A stretch of DNA of 64,000 bases from Nothopassalora personata. Lineage: Eukaryota; Ascomycota; Dothideomycetes; Mycosphaerellales; Mycosphaerellaceae. The stretch lies in contig CM066287.1 of the NCBI GenBank assembly GCA_033816765.1, positions 3,596,001 through 3,660,000 on the forward strand, written 5' to 3'. Shown here one piece after another: positions 62,338 to 64,000 of the stretch. The notes beneath the pieces are model-generated. The model searched no databases. It saw nothing but the letters and a program-made list of their open reading frames with translations, and had not been told where the DNA came from. Both the position numbers and the translations under genes were made by a program. Position 1 is the first letter of the stretch. Every line of letters starts with the position of its first letter.

Positions 62338-64000
62338 TTACACCACTTCGCCATAAAGCGACACCGGCGAGATTGGCATGGCACTGCTCGAGCCGCAAAA
62401 GCGCTTCCTGCCGTCATTCTTCTGTACAGGCACGCGCTTCGATTCTCGGCGGGCATACATGACCGGATGCTGGACTTGCTTGGTTGAGTAATCGTGCGCA
62501 AGCATATCTGAGGCATAGTTTGCTGCCTCGGGTGACGAAGTGACATTGTCATCAAGGTCCATTCCATGCTGCAAGGACTCCTCGAGGAGATATCGGACCT
62601 CTTCTTGAAGTTCTGAGCGACGGTTGCCGTGTGTACGGCCGCGCTTCCGACTTTTCTCGCTTGACGAGGTCGTCAATGCTTCCACGAGCGTGGTCTTCGA
62701 TGCTCGACTGTGACGGTGAGGTGCGTGCAGCACCTTCTCACTGATAGAGAAGTCTGCCATAGCCGGGCTAGAGACCATCTCAACGTCGTCATCAATCACG
62801 ATCGGCTTAGTGCAAGTACCTTCCTTCTCTTCCTGAACCAGCCTAAGAGGCGGCAGTCTGACGTTGCGACAAGTCGCCTGGCGAGCTAGACAGGCCCGCT
62901 GTGGCGCCAATGACGCATTCGTCGAGACCGTGGAGATGGAAGACGTCGAAGACGCACGCGACAATCGCGAGCGATCCGTCATCATCGATTCCGGCGATGA
63001 GCCGTACGAGTTCATGCTCATGATTGACGGTCGTCGTGACATTGCACGGGCTTCATAGTTGTCCGGGTAAGAATCGACGGTACATCTGCTGAGCTGATTC
63101 GTCTGAGCCGTGGCCATTGCCGAGCACATCGATAGTCGTCGAGAGCGGCATACACTCGCTGCAGGAGTGTTTGAGGCGCTCATGTTCGGCGTGGGTAGAG
63201 GACCCATGCGAGCCAGGGCCGGCGTTGGGGGCTGGATATCAGGTCTTGGCTCCAAGAAACGTGGCAGAATCGTGGAGGGTGTCGGAGTCGTCTCGTGCGA
63301 GGCCGAATCGATGTGAGCATGTCCAAGGTACTTGGTTGGGGTCGGCGTCGTGGGAGCCGATAAGCCATATGACTCGGCTCGTGATTCGAGTAGTCTGCTT
63401 TCCGGTCTGCAGGTTGTGAATGTTTCCAGCTCGGGTGTCAAGATTGGAACGATCTGCTTCCAAGCGTTGATGGTCGCACCTCCGCCTGGCGAAGATGGGG
63501 TTGGAGAGAACCTGAGTACGAGCTCTTGCCACTTCTCAAAGGTTGACTGTGGGATGTGGAGCTTCCAATTGATCTTGCTCAGATACATCCGTTCGTTCAT
63601 GTTGATTTCGCATACTTTCAGGCCGGACATTTTGCTCCACGCTTTAGCCGAGTAATTGCGATCCTGTAAGTACTTGGACGCAAGGATGAGCGCGGCTAGG
63701 AACATCCTTCTGCCGCACATCAAGGATCTATCGGCGGGGCAGTCCACTGTTTGCTCCATGGTGAAGTCCGTCTTGGGAACATGGGGTCTGATCAATATGA
63801 GGTAGTAAAGGGCGACCTGCAGTGTGGAGTAGCTGGTCCGCGACCTTTTGAGAGTCTCTTCAATATAGGTGCGAAGTGGCAACACACCACGTCCGCTCCC
63901 TTCGCTTTTACAAGGCACAACTGACAAAGGCCAGATGACTTCTACCATTTGTGTGGCAGAGTCTTTGCAACGGATAATCTTAGCGAACGTCTTGACACGA
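62338..64000 (-). CDS. PHO85-type cyclin (Pcl family), partial
   Basis: Minus-strand frame from the stop at 62338-62340 to the window edge; it stays open past the ATG at 63948 (VKTFAKIIRCKDSATQMVEV precedes or includes it), so the true start is probably outside. The cyclin box reads PLRTYIEETLKRSRTSYSTL, then ALYYLILIRPHVP, RRMFLAALILASKYLQDRNY and INWKLHIPQSTFEKW, matching PCL/Pho80-like cyclins. The remaining 330 residues are Ser/Pro/Arg-rich, with an LxCxE-like or phosphosite-rich tail and no further domain. Family role: partner of the Pho85 kinase in cell-cycle, phosphate or glycogen control; Pcl1/2/5/9 cannot be told apart here. Confidence 0.85.
   Translation of the reverse strand, partial: RVKTFAKIIRCKDSATQMVEVIWPLSVVPCKSEGSGRGVLPLRTYIEETLKRSRTSYSTLQVALYYLILIRPHVPKTDFTMEQTVDCPADRSLMCGRRMFLAALILASKYLQDRNYSAKAWSKMSGLKVCEINMNERMYLSKINWKLHIPQSTFEKWQELVLRFSPTPSSPGGGATINAWKQIVPILTPELETFTTCRPESRLLESRAESYGLSAPTTPTPTKYLGHAHIDSASHETTPTPSTILPRFLEPRPDIQPPTPALARMGPLPTPNMSASNTPAASVCRSRRLSMCSAMATAQTNQLSRCTVDSYPDNYEARAMSRRPSIMSMNSYGSSPESMMTDRSRLSRASSTSSISTVSTNASLAPQRACLARQATCRNVRLPPLRLVQEEKEGTCTKPIVIDDDVEMVSSPAMADFSISEKVLHAPHRHSRASKTTLVEALTTSSSEKSRKRGRTHGNRRSELQEEVRYLLEESLQHGMDLDDNVTSSPEAANYASDMLAHDYSTKQVQHPVMYARRESKRVPVQKNDGRKRFCGSSSAMPISPVSLYGEVV

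Overview
The window is a 64 kb piece of a filamentous ascomycete (Pezizomycotina) nuclear genome; gene content and style suggest Dothideomycetes, but the species cannot be named from sequence alone. It is eukaryotic: genes alternate strands with no operons, most are split by GT-AG introns of about 48-61 nt with CTAAC/CTGAC-like branch sites, and starts are ATG. I support 25 protein-coding genes (two cut by the window edges), one tRNA gene, one gene relic and several small elements.

Layout. 1-13.4 kb: BZZ1 (partial), DBP5 mRNA-export helicase, an SLC35F6-type transporter, an RBR ubiquitin ligase, BFR2 (ribosome biogenesis), a membrane protein with GSI-type beta repeats, IST3 (spliceosome) and VAM7 (vacuolar SNARE). 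13.9-24.7 kb: a hybrid histidine kinase, an APP1 phosphatidate phosphatase and a secreted LysM plus lysozyme-like protein. 25-36.3 kb: an Sgf11-type SAGA factor, three unnamed proteins, a split tRNA-Ile gene, an ERV29/SURF4 cargo receptor and a C2H2 protein. 36.5-50.5 kb: a zinc alcohol dehydrogenase, a second RBR protein, a VARP/Vrl1-like VPS9-ankyrin-PX protein, a four-helix membrane protein, a mitochondrial-type short-chain dehydrogenase and a secreted aspartic protease. 51.8-64 kb: a large fungal-specific protein, ATE1 arginyltransferase, a DDP1/APS1 Nudix hydrolase, MOB1 and a PHO85-type cyclin (partial).

Most genes are ordinary housekeeping functions: RNA metabolism, membrane traffic (BZZ1, VAM7, ERV29, VRL1, APP1), ubiquitin and N-degron turnover (two RBR proteins, ATE1) and cell-cycle or signalling control (MOB1, cyclin, histidine kinase). 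No secondary-metabolite cluster is visible.

The outstanding object is at 29705-29945. A tRNA-Ile(AAU) with an almost perfect cloverleaf appears only after removing four inserts: three of exactly 52 nt that each begin GT, end CAG/AG and carry a CTNAY branch-like motif, plus an 11-nt insert at the normal 37/38 tRNA intron position. The 52-nt inserts split both internal Pol III promoter boxes, and a T6 terminator follows the discriminator base. This looks like a nuclear tRNA gene invaded by mRNA-type introns.
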